From Umbilicaria muhlenbergii (lineage: Eukaryota > Ascomycota > Lecanoromycetes > Umbilicariales > Umbilicariaceae), in NCBI GenBank assembly GCA_000611775.1, contig KK106981.1, positions 10,543,422 to 10,607,421 on the forward strand: a stretch of 64,000 bases of DNA, written 5' to 3'. Shown piece by piece: positions 61,101 to 64,000 of the stretch. Both the position numbers and the translations under genes were made by a program. The notes under the pieces were generated by a model. It worked only from the letters and a program-made list of their open reading frames with translations, was not told the origin of the DNA and made no database searches. The stretch's first letter is position 1. The number at the start of each line of letters is the position of its first letter.

Positions 61101-64000
61101 CATAACTCTTGATTTCATCCTAGGACTCTTGACCTCAGTTGAAGGTTTTGATGCTGTCATGTCAGTAACTGACAAGTTTAGCAAGGCAGTCATGTTCATC
61201 CCTGATAAGTTCACATGAGGAGGAAAGGAATGAGCAATTCATTTACTTTTTAAGCTAGATTTACTAGGATGAGGTCTACTGAGTGCTATCATTTCAGACT
61301 GTGACATCCGCTTTGTAGCAGGTTTATGAAGAGTGATATTTGAACACCTTCATGTTGAATTATTCTACTCTACCACTTACCACCCACAAATCAATGGCGC
61401 CTTCAAAGTCATTAATCAGCAAGCTGAAATCACCTTACACTACTACCTCATGATGATGAACAGATTAGCTGAGTGGCTCATGATTCTTTCATGACTGCAA
61501 GCCGCGTCAAATAACACATATTAGTCATCAACCTGCCAGACTCTGAATGAGGTGCTTTATGACTTTCAACTGAGAGAAGCGCTCAACCTGCTTCAAACAA
61601 ACATCTTTACTGAGCATAACCTTGGTCCTGTCACAACTGTTGAAGCTCACTCAACTGATGAAGAATGTTCAACAGAACATGTGAGACTCTGAGAAGATTA
61701 AAAAAAAGACCTTCTAGCTATCATGTTCAGTTATCATCTGAGTCATATAAACACCAAAGACGCTATCACCTGAGCAGTCATGCAAGCAAAGTTCTATTAT
61801 GACATGAATCAACAGCCCTGATTCTTCACCATTGAAGATGAAGTTCTATTACGCCTACATCACGGTTATAAGCTTCCAGGAATAATGAACAAGAAACTAA
61901 AATGACAGTTTGTCAGATCATTCAAGGTTACTGAATGAATAAAACACCTTGCTTATCACCTAAACTTACCCCCTGCCTGAAAAATCCATGATGTAATCTT
62001 CATAGCTCATCTAGAATCAGTGAGTATGAATGACCTCTACAATCAACCTCAACCTACACACCCCCCTTCAATAACAGTAGACGGCGCTGATGATCATTAT
62101 GAAATCAAATGATTACTTTGAAAGTGAGTAAGCTGCTGAGATCATGATTATACCACTGAATACCTGATATGATGAAAGAGTTATGAATCAGAGTTTGACA
62201 TCTGATATAACGTGAAGGATTTGAGAGAGGCGGAGGAGTTAATCAAGGATTATGAGAAGCATTTAACAAGAGAGCAAGAAGCAGTACTGCTTTAATCATC
62301 AAGATGATGACTTTTCTTTGTTGATGACAGAATGTTACAGTTATATCATGACTTCACTCTTTAATCACCTGTTTAAGTCATTGCCTGTTTAGGCTTAACT
62401 TAATTTAACTCATATATAGCAGGCTTCTACACTACTAGAAGAAAAACAACCTTCTCACAAATGAACATACAAAATACATCTTACAGATCAGTTCTGACAA
62501 GTGTTAAGAAAGTACAATCTTTTTAAACTTTGCAAACTTCTATAAAAAGTTTATCAAGAAATATTCTAAAATTGCAGCACCTTTAACAGAGTTGATGAAG
62601 AAAGACTGAAAATTTGTTTAATCTACTGAAGCACAAAAATCCTTTAAAGAGCTGAAGAAGCACTTCACATCATAATTAATTCTCATGAGTTTCAACCCTG
62701 AGAAGCTTATTATGCTTGAGACAGATGCATCAGACAGAGCTATAAAAGCATGCATTAATCAATCAGATGATAAGAGACATCTGAGATCAATAATTTACTA
62801 CTCATGAAAGCTTTTAGGTACTGAACAGAGTTACAAGATACATGACAAGAAGCTGTTAATTATTATCAACACATTTAAGCAATGATGTGTATATCTTGAA
62901 GAATCAAAGCATGAGGTTCAGATATATTCAGATCATAAGAATCTGTTATACTTTACAACAACAAAAATCTTAAATCAGAGACAGGTTCATTGATCAGAAG
63001 AATTATCACAGTACAACTTCAAAATTCATTATCAAAAGGAATCAGAGAACATCAAAGTAAATGCTTTCAGCAAATGAGCTGATTATCTGTAAAAGAAATC
63101 AGTTGTGAATCAAGTTATTCTTCAGAAGGATGAGCAAGGTAAGATAATTTACAATCAAGAAATCAACTTTATGATAAAAGTTGAAGACAACATTTTTGAG
63201 AAACAAGTTCAAAAAGTGTTGAAGAATGACAAGTTAGCACAACAGATTCTTCAGAATATTAATGATCATGAAAGCTTTAAAGAGCAAGAAGGCCTCTTAC
63301 TCTTTCAAGGTTTAATTTATGTCTCAGTCAGCTTGAGAAAAGCACTGATAGAAGAAAGTCATTTCAGCAAAATGAATGATCATCAAGGAATCAACAAAAC
63401 AGTGAAATGACTCACTAAAATGTATTATTTCCCATGCATGAGGAAAAAAGTCAAAGAGATCATTCAAAAATGTGACACATGTCAAAAAAACAAAGCTGAG
63501 TGACATAAATCATATGAATTGTTGAAGTCATCATCAACATCATCATGATCATGATCAAGCATCACATTGAACTTCATAGTAAAGTTATCACAGTCAAAGG
63601 AATCACTGATGAAAATGTTTTACAACATGATCCTTATAATAACAGATCAACTTATGAAGTATGAATACTTCATACCTTATAAGAAATCATCATCAGCAGA
63701 AGAATTAACATACATGTTTTTAAAAATCATAACAGTCAATCATGAGCTGCTGAAAGAAATAATCTCAGACAGAGATAAACTCTTCACTTTTAAGTTTTAA
63801 AAATCATTAGTGAATCAATTAAGGATTCATCATAAACTGTTCACAGCATATCATCCTCAGATGAACAGGCAGACTGAATGATTAAATCAAATGTTGAAAC
63901 AGTACTTGCGCTGCTATGTTAATTATCAACAAATCAATTGAGTAGAACTCTTACTGATAGCTCAGTTAACTTATAACACAGTGACAACAGAATTCATGAA
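52148..64000 (+). mobile_element. Ty3/Gypsy fossil, outer copy, runs off the window
   Basis: Plus-strand parts in order: a probable 5' LTR (within about 52,160-52,590), gag (about 52,700-53,500), protease (about 54,350-54,900), reverse transcriptase (about 55,030-55,640), then after an inserted element RNase H (about 62,500-63,060) and integrase (63,090 to the edge, with a zinc-binding region near 63,340-63,490). Reverse transcriptase before integrase marks Gypsy. It is split by the element at 55,653-62,485, with GATCA duplicated. Very AT-rich, old, with dozens of breaks. The 3' end is outside the window. Confidence 0.85.
55653..62485 (+). mobile_element. Ty3/Gypsy chromovirus fossil, inner copy, 6.8 kb
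   Basis: LTRs of 153 bp (55,653-55,805 and 62,333-62,485) start TGTTACAG, end ATCTTACA and differ at about 6 positions. The target duplication is GATCA (55,648-55,652 and 62,486-62,490). A primer-site-like TGGTAGCAACACC starts 2 nt after the 5' LTR. Plus-strand parts in order: gag (about 55,900-57,300), a finger-like segment (57,897-57,960), protease (about 58,100-58,450), reverse transcriptase (about 59,100-59,640), RNase H (about 59,830-60,520), integrase (about 60,650-61,700; HHCC region near 60,850-61,030) and chromodomain (about 62,090-62,290). Ends whole, coding parts broken dozens of times. Younger than the element it splits. Confidence 0.92.

Overview
The window reads as nuclear DNA of a filamentous ascomycete (Pezizomycotina; the gene families would suit a eurotiomycete, but the sequence does not prove it). 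Genes carry short GT-AG introns of about 45-90 nt with CTAAC/CTAAT-like branch sites. The islands hold typical fungal families: a DHA1 major facilitator, a DAO-type FAD oxidoreductase, a P450, a pRiA4b ORF-3-like protein, a Zn2Cys6 regulator and a UPF1-type helicase remnant. There are no bacterial operons or CRISPR arrays.

Layout. 1-11,954 is an AT-rich, CpG-poor block made of two direct copies of one Ty3/Gypsy chromovirus family on the minus strand, separated by a small LTR-type element with 217-bp tandem repeats. 11,955-12,400 is the tail of another, less mutated Gypsy copy. 12,400-30,605 is a gene island. From left to right it holds a decayed secreted-protein gene, a P450 pseudogene joined to a lipase tail, a helicase scrap carrying a hAT-type MITE, an intact three-exon MFS transporter, an intact FAD oxidoreductase, two paralogous small secreted-protein genes (one broken) around a pRiA4b ORF-3-like gene, a kinase C-terminal scrap, and a three-exon gene next to an out-of-frame chromodomain. 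30,606-31,227 is a 622-bp MITE. 31,988-35,030 encodes a four-exon protein that combines a Zn2Cys6 cluster, two C2H2 fingers and a trypsin-like domain. 35,438-41,022 is a fairly young Copia element with a clear 5-bp target duplication. 41,340-42,300 is a broken helicase gene.

42,302-64,000 is a second AT-rich, CpG-poor block of nested insertions. A second copy of the 622-bp MITE (42,943-52,147) was split by a solo LTR, which was itself split by a full Gypsy element; the same MITE was split independently by a 1-kb TRIM-like element. Each junction has its own 5-bp target duplication. To the right, a Gypsy element running off the window is split by another complete Gypsy element (55,653-62,485).

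The window looks like a gene-poor, repeat-rich compartment. Selfish DNA in the AT blocks has been heavily mutated with loss of CpG, while the islands keep normal composition. Several island genes near block edges are broken. The MFS, FAD oxidoreductase, pRiA4b-like and zinc-finger/protease genes appear intact. I see no backbone biosynthetic enzyme, so I do not call a secondary-metabolite cluster. All LTR elements are treated as fossils.
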